From: Thalassobaculum sp. OXR-137
GTDB lineage: Bacteria > Pseudomonadota > Alphaproteobacteria > Thalassobaculales > Thalassobaculaceae
Assembly (NCBI RefSeq): GCF_034377285.1
Contig: NZ_CP139715.1
Coordinates: 1,782,001 to 1,846,000 of the forward strand
Length of the DNA: 64,000 nt
Direction: 5' to 3'
Each line of letters opens with the position of its first letter. Within the stretch, counting starts at the first letter, position 1. Below, piece after piece: positions 1-7,903 of this stretch. A program made the translations under genes and the position numbers. The notes beneath the pieces are model-generated. The model made no database searches and was not told where the DNA came from. It saw only the letters and a program-made list of their open reading frames with translations.

Positions 1-567
1 ATAGCCGTTGTTGTGCCAGTGGTACTGCAGGCCCTTGCGCTGCAGGAACCCGAACTCGCCCAGCCGGTCCCATTCGCCCTGAGGCACGAAGTTCACATGG
101 GCGGTCGTGACGTTGAGCTGGTTCATCAGCGCGACGATGCCGCCGGCCAGGATCTCCTGGGCCCGCCCCCGGTCGATGTCCGGGCGGATCAGCATGCGCG
201 GGCCGGTCACCGGCGTGAACGGCACGGCGGAGAGCAGCTTGGGGTAATAGCGCCCGCCTGCCCGCTCATAGGCATCGGCCCAGCCCCAGTCGAACACGTA
301 TTCGCCCTGGGAATGGCCCTTCAGGTAGAGCGGCATGGCGGCGGCGAGGCGGCCGTTGGCGTCGTTGACCGCCAGGTGGCGCGGCAGCCAGCCGGTCTGT
401 GCCCGCACCGACCCGCTTTCCTCCAAGGCGTTCAGGAAGTCGTGGGAGAGAAACGGATTGGCCGCGCCGGCGCAGGCGTCCCACTCCTCCGCCGCGACCG
501 CGGAGATCGCGGGCAGGACGGAGACCTCTTCGGCCAGGTCGGTCTGGATATCGGTGCCGTCGGGCAT
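1..567 (-). CDS. GNAT-superfamily protein of the DUF482/FemAB-like family (partial, C-terminus outside window)
   Basis: The reading frame is open from an ATG at 567 down to base 1, giving 189 codons with the C-terminal part missing off the left edge. The protein starts MPDGTDIQTDLAEE. Stretches such as AANPFLSHDFLNALEESG, GWLPRHLAV and YPKLLSAVPFTPVTGPRML are the hallmarks of the DUF482 family (often called peptidogalycan biosynthesis or GNAT family), whose members are about 370-400 residues and have an acyl-transferase fold of unknown substrate. It lies downstream of ridA on the same strand with a 117-bp gap that holds a 9-bp hairpin, so the two may be co-transcribed. The family call is firm. 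The substrate is unknown. Confidence 0.8.
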   Translation of the reverse strand, partial: MPDGTDIQTDLAEEVSVLPAISAVAAEEWDACAGAANPFLSHDFLNALEESGSVRAQTGWLPRHLAVNDANGRLAAAMPLYLKGHSQGEYVFDWGWADAYERAGGRYYPKLLSAVPFTPVTGPRMLIRPDIDRGRAQEILAGGIVALMNQLNVTTAHVNFVPQGEWDRLGEFGFLQRKGLQYHWHNNGY

Positions 568-605
568 GGGCGGGATCCGCTGCGGTCCTCCACTGGCATC
601 GAGGT

Positions 606-637
606 GGGGCGGCCGTGCCGCGAAGCAAGGCCGCCCC
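606..637 (-). other. GC-rich hairpin between ridA and the GNAT gene
   Basis: GGGGCGGCC at 606-614 pairs perfectly with GGCCGCCCC at 629-637 (9 bp, 14-nt loop). No T-run follows on either strand, so it is not a classical terminator. It could stabilise or attenuate the ridA transcript. Confidence 0.45.
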
Positions 638-684
638 CGATCGATGTGCTCCGCCGTCCGGCGGCGGAAGGCTTTCCGGCGGGA

Positions 685-1152
685 TCAGGCGAGTTCGAAC
701 ACCGCTTCCACTTCGACCGCGACGCCGCGCGGCAGGGCATTGGTGCCGACCGCGAAGCGCGAATGGCGGCCCTTGTCGCCGAACACCGCGACCATCAGGT
801 CGGAGGCGCCGTTCACCACCTCCGGCTGCTCGGTGAACTCCGGGGTGCAGCGCACGAAGCCGCCGAGCTTCACCACGCGGGCGACCTTGTCCAGGTCGCC
901 GTCGCAGGCGGCCTTGGCCTGGGCGATCAGGTTCTTGGCGCAGATCTCGGCGATCTTGCGCGCGTCGTCGGTGGAGAGATCCTTGCCGACCACGCCGATG
1001 CCTTCGATCTTGCCGTCGACCATGGGGATCTGGCCGGAGACGAAGACGAGCTTGCCGCTCTTCACATAGGGGACGTAGTTGGCGGCGGGACTCGCCGGCG
1101 TGGGGATGTCGATGCCGAGTTCGGCCAATCGGGCGTCAATGGTGCCGGCCAT
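685..1152 (-). CDS. RidA family protein (reactive imine/enamine deaminase)
   Basis: A 155-residue member of the YjgF/YER057c/UK114 family. RidA proteins hydrolyse reactive enamine/imine intermediates released by PLP enzymes. The N-terminal part YVPYVKSGKLVFVSGQIP and the C-terminal LPRGVAVEVEAVFEL match the family core, including the conserved arginine before the C-terminal VEVEA. At 155 residues it is of the longer RidA subgroup (about 150 aa) rather than the 128-aa archetype. The start at 1152 is preceded by GGAG at a good distance. An in-frame upstream start at 1221 would add 23 unconserved residues. A PLP aminotransferase gene is divergently encoded 560 bp away, which fits the imine-clearing role, but co-regulation is inference. 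Confidence 0.9.
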   Translation of the reverse strand: MAGTIDARLAELGIDIPTPASPAANYVPYVKSGKLVFVSGQIPMVDGKIEGIGVVGKDLSTDDARKIAEICAKNLIAQAKAACDGDLDKVARVVKLGGFVRCTPEFTEQPEVVNGASDLMVAVFGDKGRHSRFAVGTNALPRGVAVEVEAVFELA

Positions 1153-1286
1153 GGCAGAGTCTCCTTCGATGGACGCTGGAAAAGGATCGAAGGCCGAGCC
1201 TAGCCGGGCGGCGCCGCACATGCCAGAGCCGCAATCGAACCGACCGCCCTGCCTCGCGCCGTCTCCGGGCGGGACAGCGGGGCACC

Positions 1287-1487
1287 TGAAAAAGCCGGGT
1301 GCGCCAAGTCTCAGGCGGGCGCACCCGCTAGGCTGGACGGAGAACCGCCCTTAGGAGCTTCACAGGGTGGTGGGAGAGGGCGCGAAACGAGCCGTGGCCT
1401 CTCCCGCTTCCGCCGCCGGGGAAGCGACGGAACTCTGCGCGCCGGGCGATCCGCTCCTTCAAAGAGATCGCAGCGCAATCCTGTTCC
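1287..1487 (-). ncRNA. Candidate small structured RNA (family not recognised)
   Basis: On the minus strand a -10-like TATAAC (1498-1493) is followed by about 200 nt with three strong hairpins: GCGATC/GATCGC at 1446-1471, CGCTTCC/GGAAGCG at 1405-1426 and GGGAGAGG/CCTCTCCC at 1372-1405. It ends in a 10-bp hairpin plus T5 terminator at 1289-1327. No reading frame in it looks protein-like. The length and the long-stem shape would allow a 6S-type RNA, but I cannot confirm any family by eye. It lacks the SRP RNA and RNase P RNA signature motifs. The -35 box is weak, so the 5' end is uncertain. Confidence 0.4.
1289..1327 (-). terminator. Intrinsic terminator of the candidate small RNA
   Basis: CGGGTGCGCC at 1296-1305 pairs perfectly with GGCGCACCCG at 1318-1327 (10 bp, 12-nt loop). 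Read on the minus strand, the stem is followed after two bases by TTTTT (complement of 1289-1293). The upstream minus-strand sequence contains no protein gene. Confidence 0.65.
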
Positions 1488-1511
1488 GATTCGTTATATA
1501 TAGTGCCGAAA

Positions 1512-1564
1512 AATCCTTCGGAACACAATATATATTCGATTTTCCCGTGTGGCTCCGAAGGATT
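1512..1564. promoter_or_regulatory. Long inverted repeat with repeated CCGAA/TTCGG half-sites
   Basis: AATCCTTCGGA (1512-1522) is perfectly repeated inverted as TCCGAAGGATT (1554-1564). ACAC at 1523-1526 and GTGT at 1547-1550 extend the pairing past a 3-nt bulge. A further CCGAA at 1506-1510 faces the TTCGG at 1517-1521. The block sits between divergent transcription units, so it is either an operator or a leader hairpin of the aminotransferase mRNA. No regulator is encoded next to it. Confidence 0.4.
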
Positions 1565-1711
1565 GTGTCTCGCGCTCTCTTTCGTCTTTTCGGCGCCGGT
1601 CCGCGACGATGCAGGGCCGGTCGACGAGCGAATATTCCGGTCCACCGGTGAGGTCTTGGCGCGGGCAGGGCGGCGGGCCACTATGATCCCCTCTTCTTCC
1701 TGGGGGCCGCC

Positions 1712-3127
1712 ATGTCCAGCTTGCTCAGAAACGATCTCGACGTCCTGCCGCCGCTCGGCACCCTGGCCCGCGGAGAGCCCATCCAGGTCTTTGCCGCCCC
1801 GCCGGGCACCCCCGCCAAGCCGCAGATCGCCCGGGCCATGGGCATCGAGATGTGGGACACCGCCGGCAACCGCTATCTGGATGCCAGCTCGGGCCCGGTG
1901 GCCTGCAACCTGGGCTACGGCAACCGGCGGGTGCTGGACGCCCTGACCTCCCAGGCGGAGGCGGCGGCCTTTGCCAACGTCTCGCATTTCGAAAGCAAGG
2001 CGAACCGCGACTTCGCCGAGCGGCTGGCCGAGGCGGCCGGCCCGGGCTACGAGCGGGTCTTCGTGGTCTCCGGCGGATCGGAGGCCAACGAGGCGGCCCT
2101 GAAGCTCGCCCGGCAGATCGCCTTGTCCCGGGGCGAGGCGTCGCGCTGGAAGGTGATCTCGCGCCTGCCCTCCTATCACGGCGGCACCCTGGGGGCGCTG
2201 GCGATCACCGGCGACCCCTCGGCTCATGCGATGTTCGGCCCGATGCTTCAGGAGATGCCGAAGGTTCCGGCGCCGGTCACCTACCGCATTCCCGACGGGA
2301 TGGACGAGGAGAGCTGGGCCCTGAAATGCGCCCAGGAGCTGGAGGACAGGATCGTCGAGGAGGGGCCGGACAGCGTGCTGGCCTTCATCCAGGAGCCGGT
2401 GGGCGGCGTTTCCACCGGCGCGCTGGTGACCCCGGCGGCCTACATGACCCGGGTCCGTCAGATCTGCGACACCTACGGCATTCTGCTCATTCACGATGAA
2501 GTGATGAGCGGCGGCGGGCGCACCGGCGCCTTCCTGTCGCACGACCACTGGCCCGACTGCCGGGCCGACCTGATCGTCATGGCCAAGGGCATCGGAGCGG
2601 GCTATCTGCCGCTCGGCCTGGTGCTGGCGCCGCGCGACCTGGTGGAGAAGGTGGCGGTCGGCGGCGGCTTCCTGCACGGCCACACGGCGCTGGGCAACCC
2701 GCTGTCCTGCGCGGTCGGGCTGGCCGTGCTGGAGGAGACGCTGGAGCACGGGCTGGTGGAGCGCTCGGCCCTGCTGGGCGCGGAGCTGAAGAAACGTCTG
2801 TGGGACATGTCGACCCGCTATCCGATCATCGGCGACGTGCGCGGCAAGGGTCTGCTGATGGCGGTGGAGTTCGTCGCCGACCAGGAGACCAAGCGCTCCT
2901 TCCCGATCCCCGCGGGCGTGCCGGCCGCGGTCTCCCGTATCGCAATGCAAAACGGTTTGATATTGTACACGCGACGAACGAACGGCGGTCGGGACGGAGA
3001 CTGGGTGATGGTGTCTCCGCCGCTGGTGACGAGCGACAGCGAGCTCGATGAAATAACCGACCGTCTGGAAAAGTCGTTCTCACAGGCAGAAGCCGAATTT
3101 TCTTCCCTGCGGGTGGCGGGGGATTAA
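1712..3127 (+). CDS. Class-III PLP-dependent aminotransferase
   Basis: A 471-residue fold-type-I aminotransferase of the class-III (omega-amino acid / acetylornithine-like) family. The PLP phosphate-binding region is VVSGGSEANEAALK (about 118-131). The cofactor-ring aspartate lies in HDEVMSGGGRTGAF (D262), and the Schiff-base lysine is K292 in VMAKGIGAGYLPLG. The length is normal for the family. The ATG at 1712 follows a G-rich ribosome-binding stretch. Class-III enzymes move an amino group from a terminal or side-chain amine to a keto acid. The exact amine cannot be read from the sequence. The long structured leader at 1512-1564 may control it. Confidence 0.88.
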   Translation: MSSLLRNDLDVLPPLGTLARGEPIQVFAAPPGTPAKPQIARAMGIEMWDTAGNRYLDASSGPVACNLGYGNRRVLDALTSQAEAAAFANVSHFESKANRDFAERLAEAAGPGYERVFVVSGGSEANEAALKLARQIALSRGEASRWKVISRLPSYHGGTLGALAITGDPSAHAMFGPMLQEMPKVPAPVTYRIPDGMDEESWALKCAQELEDRIVEEGPDSVLAFIQEPVGGVSTGALVTPAAYMTRVRQICDTYGILLIHDEVMSGGGRTGAFLSHDHWPDCRADLIVMAKGIGAGYLPLGLVLAPRDLVEKVAVGGGFLHGHTALGNPLSCAVGLAVLEETLEHGLVERSALLGAELKKRLWDMSTRYPIIGDVRGKGLLMAVEFVADQETKRSFPIPAGVPAAVSRIAMQNGLILYTRRTNGGRDGDWVMVSPPLVTSDSELDEITDRLEKSFSQAEAEFSSLRVAGD

Positions 3128-3162
3128 CCAAGTTTTAAGCACGTAACGGCGACTGTGGGCGG

Positions 3163-4377
3163 ATGAGCATCCAGGGTCACTTAGCGCACGAAGCGGTTGA
3201 ACGGAAACTCGCGAGCCACCGGCTTTGGTTGGAGGGCGCCGCCGAGGGTCAACCGGCGTCGTTTGCCCATACCAACCTCTTCGGCTCGGATTTCTCCGGT
3301 CAGGATCTGCGCGAGGTCGATTTCGGCGGCGCCGATCTGCAGGGCGTGCGCTTCATCGGCTGCAACCTGACCCGGGCGATCTTCGCCGGCGCCGATCTCT
3401 GCGGTGCGTCGTTTCGCGGCGCCACCCTGGAAGAAGCGGATCTGACGGGCACCCAGCTCGTCGGCACGATCTTCGAAGGCGCGGACCTGCGCGGGGTGTC
3501 GCTGCGCGGCGCCAGTGGGCTGCCGTCGAAGAATGACAGCCGGGCCGCCTTCGCCGGCGCCTCGGTGAACTTCGCCGGCGCGCGGATGCACCGCGCCAAC
3601 CTGAAGGGCGCGAAGCTCGATCAGGCCCGCATGGCGCAAACCGACCTGACCGGCGCCAATCTGGAGCGGGCAAACCTGCGCCGGGCCTCCATGTCCGGCG
3701 TGATCCTGCGTAACGCTAACCTGGTATCCGCCGACCTGAGCGAGGCCGACCTCAGCGACTCGCTGGCGACCGGCGCCGATCTGTCCGGCGCCCAGCTCGA
3801 CGGCGCGACCATCGACCGGGCCAACCTGATCGGCGCCCGGCTGCGCGATGTCGACCTCAGCAAGGTGGACACGTCCAACGCCCGTCTCGCTCCACCGGCC
3901 GATATCGTGGCCGCCGAGGTGCAGCGGACCCTGGTCGAGCATGACCGCTGGGTGCGCAGCGACGGCAAGCGCGGCTCGCGCGCCTCGCTGGACGGGGTGG
4001 ATCTGACCGATGCCGATCTGCGCGGCCTGAATCTGTCCGGCGCCGACCTGCGCGGCGTGATCATGCATCGCGCGCTGCTGACCGATGCGCTGCTGGTGCT
4101 GGCGGACCTGTCGGGGGCGGACCTGTCCCTGGCCTCGCTCGCCCGCTGCAACCTGTCCGGTGCGATCCTGTCGGGCGCGAACCTGTCCCGGGCGGACCTC
4201 ACCGACGCGATCCTGACGGCCGCCCCGCTGCTGTCGAGCCACGGCGAGAATATCGGCCGAAAGCAGGAGACCCGCCTGAACGGCGCAAACCTGACCGGGG
4301 CCGTGCTCGACGGCGTGAAACTCGACGAAGCCCGCCTGGAGGGCGCGCCGCCGAAGAAGCTGCGCTCCGACAAGTAG
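3163..4377 (+). CDS. Pentapeptide-repeat protein
   Basis: A 404-residue protein built largely from A(D/N)Lxx pentapeptides, for example ADLCGASFRGATLEEADLTG, which form a right-handed quadrilateral beta-helix. Two repeat blocks (about residues 35-245 and 275-395) are separated by a non-repeat insert around 245-275 containing VEHDRWVRSDG. The N-terminal 30 residues are non-repetitive, and there is no signal peptide or membrane segment, so a cytoplasmic location is likely. Some pentapeptide proteins mimic DNA and bind gyrase, but most have no assigned role. Nothing here selects one. The gene starts 35 bp after the aminotransferase and may share its transcript. Confidence 0.88.
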   Translation: MSIQGHLAHEAVERKLASHRLWLEGAAEGQPASFAHTNLFGSDFSGQDLREVDFGGADLQGVRFIGCNLTRAIFAGADLCGASFRGATLEEADLTGTQLVGTIFEGADLRGVSLRGASGLPSKNDSRAAFAGASVNFAGARMHRANLKGAKLDQARMAQTDLTGANLERANLRRASMSGVILRNANLVSADLSEADLSDSLATGADLSGAQLDGATIDRANLIGARLRDVDLSKVDTSNARLAPPADIVAAEVQRTLVEHDRWVRSDGKRGSRASLDGVDLTDADLRGLNLSGADLRGVIMHRALLTDALLVLADLSGADLSLASLARCNLSGAILSGANLSRADLTDAILTAAPLLSSHGENIGRKQETRLNGANLTGAVLDGVKLDEARLEGAPPKKLRSDK

Positions 4378-4494
4378 CGCGCGCCGCTTCCGGCCATCTG
4401 TCGTCCATCGCCCATCGCTATGTCTCTGCACTCTTAACGCCGGTTCCGCGCGGGCGTAGGCTGGTCGTGTTCCGCCGCTGCAGAGGCCGAGATC

Positions 4495-5643
4495 GTGACC
4501 CCCGACACCATTCGCCCGCTCTTCGAGCTCACCGACGACGTCGTGTACATGAACTGTGCCGCCCAGGGCCCCGCCCCGAAGGCGGCCGCGGAGGCAGGTC
4601 GGCGGGCCGTCTCCCGCAAGTCCCGGCCGTGGGAGCAGGAGCGCAACGGGCTCTCGCAGGAGATGGCCAGGGCGCGGGAGCTGTTCGCCGGCTTCATCGG
4701 CGCCTCGGGCACCGACATCGCCCTCAGCACCGCGACCAGCTATGCCGTCGCGGTCGCCGCCCGGAACATCACCCTGGAGCCGGGTCAGAGCGTGGTCGTG
4801 CTCGAGTCCCAGTTCCCCTCCAATCTCTACGCCTGGCAGCTTCTGGCCGAGCGCAGCGGCGCGACCATGACGGTCGTCCCCTGGCCGTCCGACGGCGACT
4901 GGACCAGCGCGGTTCTCGAGCATATCGGCCCGGAAACGGGGCTGGTCACGCTGCCCAACGTCCATTGGGTGGATGGCGGCACGCTGGACCTCGGGCCGAT
5001 CGCCGACGTGGCCCATGCGCAGGGGGCGGCGATCTTCATCGACGCGACCCAGTCGATCGGCGTGCTGCCGCTGGATGTCGCGCGGATCGATCCGGACTAT
5101 GTGGCGTGCTCGGCCTACAAGTGGCTGCTCTCGCCGGACCAGTGCGGATACCTCTACGTGGCGCCGAGGCGCCAGCACGGCGAACCGGTGGAGCATAATC
5201 ACGCGGCGCGGATCGGCGACGGGCCGATGACCCTCTCGCCCGGATACGGACGCACCTTCCAGCCCGGCGCCAAGCGCTTCGACCAGGGGGCGGCCGATGC
5301 CATGATCCACCTGCCGATGGCCGTGACGGCCATGGAGCAGATCGCCGAATGGGGGGTGGAGGCCATCGCCAGCGGGATCGAGCCGATCGTCGACCGGATC
5401 GCCGACGAGGCCGCCAACAGGGGCTGGGGCGTGCCGCCGAAGCCCTACCGGTCGCCGCATTTCATCGGCCTGACCCTGCCGGAGCCGCCGATGCCCGATC
5501 TCGCCGAGCGGCTCGCGGCCGACAACGTCCATGTCAGCCTGCGCAGCGGCCGGGTGCGCGTGGCGCCTTATCTGTTCAACCGGGTGGAGGAGGTGGAGAT
5601 CCTGTTCGCCGCCCTGGACCGGTACGTCCGGTCGGCGGCCTGA
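4495..5643 (+). CDS. Class-V-fold PLP-dependent aminotransferase/cysteine-desulfurase-like enzyme
   Basis: A 382-residue fold-type-I PLP enzyme. Visible landmarks are YMNCAAQGPAPKAA at the N-terminus, FIDATQSIGVLPLD with the cofactor aspartate (D183), and the Schiff-base lysine K209 in ACSAYKWLLSPDQCGYLYV. The C-terminal VSLRSGRVRVAPYLFN is also typical of class V. The NifS/IscS mobile-loop cysteine signature is not evident, so an aminotransferase or lyase is likelier than a sulfur donor. The start is GTG at 4495. Start and substrate remain uncertain. Confidence 0.82.
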   Translation: MTPDTIRPLFELTDDVVYMNCAAQGPAPKAAAEAGRRAVSRKSRPWEQERNGLSQEMARARELFAGFIGASGTDIALSTATSYAVAVAARNITLEPGQSVVVLESQFPSNLYAWQLLAERSGATMTVVPWPSDGDWTSAVLEHIGPETGLVTLPNVHWVDGGTLDLGPIADVAHAQGAAIFIDATQSIGVLPLDVARIDPDYVACSAYKWLLSPDQCGYLYVAPRRQHGEPVEHNHAARIGDGPMTLSPGYGRTFQPGAKRFDQGAADAMIHLPMAVTAMEQIAEWGVEAIASGIEPIVDRIADEAANRGWGVPPKPYRSPHFIGLTLPEPPMPDLAERLAADNVHVSLRSGRVRVAPYLFNRVEEVEILFAALDRYVRSAA

Positions 5644-5656
5644 ACGCCGAGGATCC

Positions 5657-6376
5657 TCAGCAGGCCGGGGCCGAGCGCACGGCGCCGCGGCCGGTGGCAT
5701 CGACCGAGGGCGGCCGCGGCGGCAGACGCCGCTGACGGACCTCGCTCATGTCGATGAAGGCCACGCCCTGGCCGAGCACGCCGATCGCGGCGGTCTTCAG
5801 GGTCTGCTCCATCTTCTGCTTGGAGAAGCGGATCACCGGATCGGTCACGGCGATGATGAAGGCGTTCTCCAGCGCCCGCTTCAGCACGTCCGGCTGGCTG
5901 GTCAGCACGCGGATCGGCTCCTCGCGGTCGAAGGCGATGGCCACGTTGCAGGAGGCCTCGAACCGGGAGGTCAGGTCGCCCATCGGCGGCTCGATCGCGA
6001 TCCGGAACGGCAGCGGAATGACGATTGCCGCCTGCCGCGCCGCCTGAAGCCGCAGCCGCAGGAAATGCGCCGCGATGGAGAGCAGGGCGAAGATCACCGA
6101 CAGTTCCAGCAGGTTGCGATAGTCGCCGGGTGCGAAGATCGGTGCGCCGCCCGACAGGGTCAGCGCGTTGTCCAGCATGTAGATGGTCAGGGTGAGGATG
6201 AGCGACAGGGCCGCCATCAGCGCCGTCGCGACCGTGAGCAGCCAGAGGGTGTAGGGAACGTCGACAACCTGGCCGAGGGCCGGAGAGGCAATGGGTTTCG
6301 GCATCCGGGGCGCGGGCACGCGGACGATGGGAGCCGGACCGTCGTCCTCCATCATCATGTCCGTCGTGGCGCTCAT
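5657..6376 (-). CDS. Conserved hypothetical protein with two membrane segments
   Basis: A 239-residue protein with an acidic, proline-rich N-terminus and two hydrophobic stretches at about 42-68 (LWLLTVATALMAALSLILTL) and 88-105 (NLLELSVIFALLSIAAHFL). A soluble C-terminal domain of about 110 residues follows, containing VAIAFDREEPIRVLTSQPDVL. The pattern of a membrane anchor followed by an 'ALENAFIIAVTD' helix is loosely like FliL-type proteins, but the similarity is too weak to name. It is divergent from the MFS gene and convergent with the class-V enzyme, whose stop lies only 13 bp away. Function unknown. Confidence 0.65.
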   Translation of the reverse strand: MSATTDMMMEDDGPAPIVRVPAPRMPKPIASPALGQVVDVPYTLWLLTVATALMAALSLILTLTIYMLDNALTLSGGAPIFAPGDYRNLLELSVIFALLSIAAHFLRLRLQAARQAAIVIPLPFRIAIEPPMGDLTSRFEASCNVAIAFDREEPIRVLTSQPDVLKRALENAFIIAVTDPVIRFSKQKMEQTLKTAAIGVLGQGVAFIDMSEVRQRRLPPRPPSVDATGRGAVRSAPAC

Positions 6377-6627
6377 AGCCGACTTGCCCTTCTCATACTC
6401 AAAAGGCGCTATATGCCTTCTGAATGAATATAGAATATGAGGTCTGACGTTTCAATCAGCAAGATGAATCGCGATCTCCCCGTTCAGGCGCGAGGCAATG
6501 GATACGCATCGCACCCTGCGACCGAACGCGCCGGTGCTGGAGGGGTTCCAATCTGCGCTAAGATCGTGTGCCATCCCCTGCGTCGCCGACGCCGCCGGCA
6601 TCCCCCACGGCGAGACCGGACCCCAGT

Positions 6628-7872
6628 ATGATCGACCATCCGATTCTGCGCACCTTGGCGCATCGCGAATACGGCCTCTATACGCTGGGCAACGGCGTAT
6701 CGCTGATCGGCATGTGGGTGCAGCGGGTGGCGCTGGGCTGGCTGACCTGGGAGCTGACCCATTCGGCGACCTGGCTCGGGGCGGTGGCCTTCGCCGATCT
6801 CTTCCCCTCGGTGCTGATCGGGCTGATCGGCGGGGTGGCGGCGGACCGGCTCGACCGGACCCTGGTGATCTTCGCCTGCCAGGCCTTGTCCATGGCCCTG
6901 GCCGTCGTGCTCGGTATCCTGACCCTGACCGGGAACATTTCGGTCGAGGTCGTGGTCCTGATGACCTTTCTGAACGGGACGGTGATCGGCTTCAACCAGC
7001 CCTCCCGTCTCGCCCTGGTGCCGAGACTGGTGCCGCGCGAGCGCATCACCACGGCGGTGGCGATCAACTCCATGGTGTTCAACACGGCCCGCTTCATCGG
7101 ACCGGCCATTGCCGGGCTGGTGATCGTCTGGGCCGATCTCGGCTGGGCCTTCATGGTCAACGGGCTGAGCTATCTCTGCCTCCTGGCGGCGCTGATGGTG
7201 ATCCGCGCGCGCAATCCGTCCATCGGTCGGGAGGGCGGCGTGCCGCGGGCGCGGCGCGGACTGCTCGGCGATATCGCGGAGGGCATGCGCTACGGGGCCA
7301 ACGATCCGGGGCTCGGCCCGATCCTGCTGCTGCATCTGGTGACGGCGATCTCGGTGCGCGCCATCACCGAACTGCTGCCGGGCTTCGCCGACCACGTCTT
7401 CGGCGGCGGCGCCGATACGCTCGCGATGATGACCTCGGTGACCGGAATCGGCGCCATCGTCGGCGGCTGGATGCTGGCCGGACGGCGCCAGGAGGGCGGG
7501 CTGGTGCCCATCGTGCTGGTCGCTTCGATCGTGGTCGCCCTGTCGGTCCTCGCGGTGGCCCTGTCGGGCAGCCTGTGGGTCGCCCTGCCGGCGCTCGGCA
7601 TCTATGGCGCGTCCATGGTGGCGGCCGGCGTCGGCACCCAGACCATCGTCCAGCTCGCCGTCCCCTCCGATATGGTCGGCCGGGTGCTGAGCCTGCACGG
7701 CGTGATCTTCCGCGGCGGCCCGGCCATCGGCGCCCTGGCCATGGGGGCGGCGGGCGACGTGGTCGGACTGCAGCCGCCGGTGATCGTCGGCTGTGCCATT
7801 GCTCTGGTCGTCGTCGCGGCTATCTGGATGCGGCGACGTGCCATCTCGGCGGCGGTCGACCATACGGAGTGA
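6628..7872 (+). CDS. MFS transporter (EntS-like exporter family)
   Basis: A 414-residue major-facilitator protein with about 12 hydrophobic helices. The start YGLYTLGNGVSLIGMWVQRV and the cytoplasmic loop GGVAADRLDRTLV (the MFS signature between helices 2 and 3) place it in the MFS_3/enterobactin-exporter-like group, which usually exports small molecules. LVPRERITTAVAINSMVFN near helix 5 is also typical of this group. The ATG at 6628 was chosen because the upstream in-frame extension (from 6568) is proline-rich and lacks membrane character. Substrate unknown. The stop is 31 bp upstream of a flavin oxidoreductase, so an operon is likely. Confidence 0.87.
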   Translation: MIDHPILRTLAHREYGLYTLGNGVSLIGMWVQRVALGWLTWELTHSATWLGAVAFADLFPSVLIGLIGGVAADRLDRTLVIFACQALSMALAVVLGILTLTGNISVEVVVLMTFLNGTVIGFNQPSRLALVPRLVPRERITTAVAINSMVFNTARFIGPAIAGLVIVWADLGWAFMVNGLSYLCLLAALMVIRARNPSIGREGGVPRARRGLLGDIAEGMRYGANDPGLGPILLLHLVTAISVRAITELLPGFADHVFGGGADTLAMMTSVTGIGAIVGGWMLAGRRQEGGLVPIVLVASIVVALSVLAVALSGSLWVALPALGIYGASMVAAGVGTQTIVQLAVPSDMVGRVLSLHGVIFRGGPAIGALAMGAAGDVVGLQPPVIVGCAIALVVVAAIWMRRRAISAAVDHTE

Positions 7873-7903
7873 AGTTTCGTCACAGGACGGGGGAGGGTGG
7901 GGG

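Larger units (their letters stand above)
1153..1711. other. 559-bp divergent intergenic region between ridA and an aminotransferase gene
   Basis: No convincing protein gene is seen. Starting from ridA, the region holds a minus-strand intrinsic terminator (1289-1327), three consecutive GC-rich hairpins (1372-1405, 1405-1426, 1446-1471), an AT-rich promoter-like stretch around 1493-1535, and an imperfect 15-bp stem with CCGAA/TTCGG half-sites (1512-1564). The terminator points toward ridA with no gene feeding it, so a small RNA gene is the simplest reading. Confidence 0.6.

Noticed and set aside
13-1203. 396-codon plus-strand frame over the GNAT and RidA genes
   Set aside because: Both minus-strand proteins match known families along their length. 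The plus-strand translation is rich in Arg/Gly/His and matches nothing.
1287-1487. SRP RNA, RNase P RNA or tmRNA identity for the candidate small RNA
   Set aside because: The GGAAGGNAGCA-type SRP loop, RNase P core motifs and tmRNA acceptor end are not present.
1328-2950. 540-codon minus-strand frame opposite the class-III aminotransferase
   Set aside because: Antisense shadow. Its C-terminal end runs through the candidate small-RNA promoter and hairpins.
3181-5700. 839-codon open frame on the minus strand across the pentapeptide and class-V genes
   Set aside because: It is antisense to two clear genes. Repetitive A(D/N)L codons in GC-rich DNA keep the opposite strand open, and the translation has no recognisable domain.
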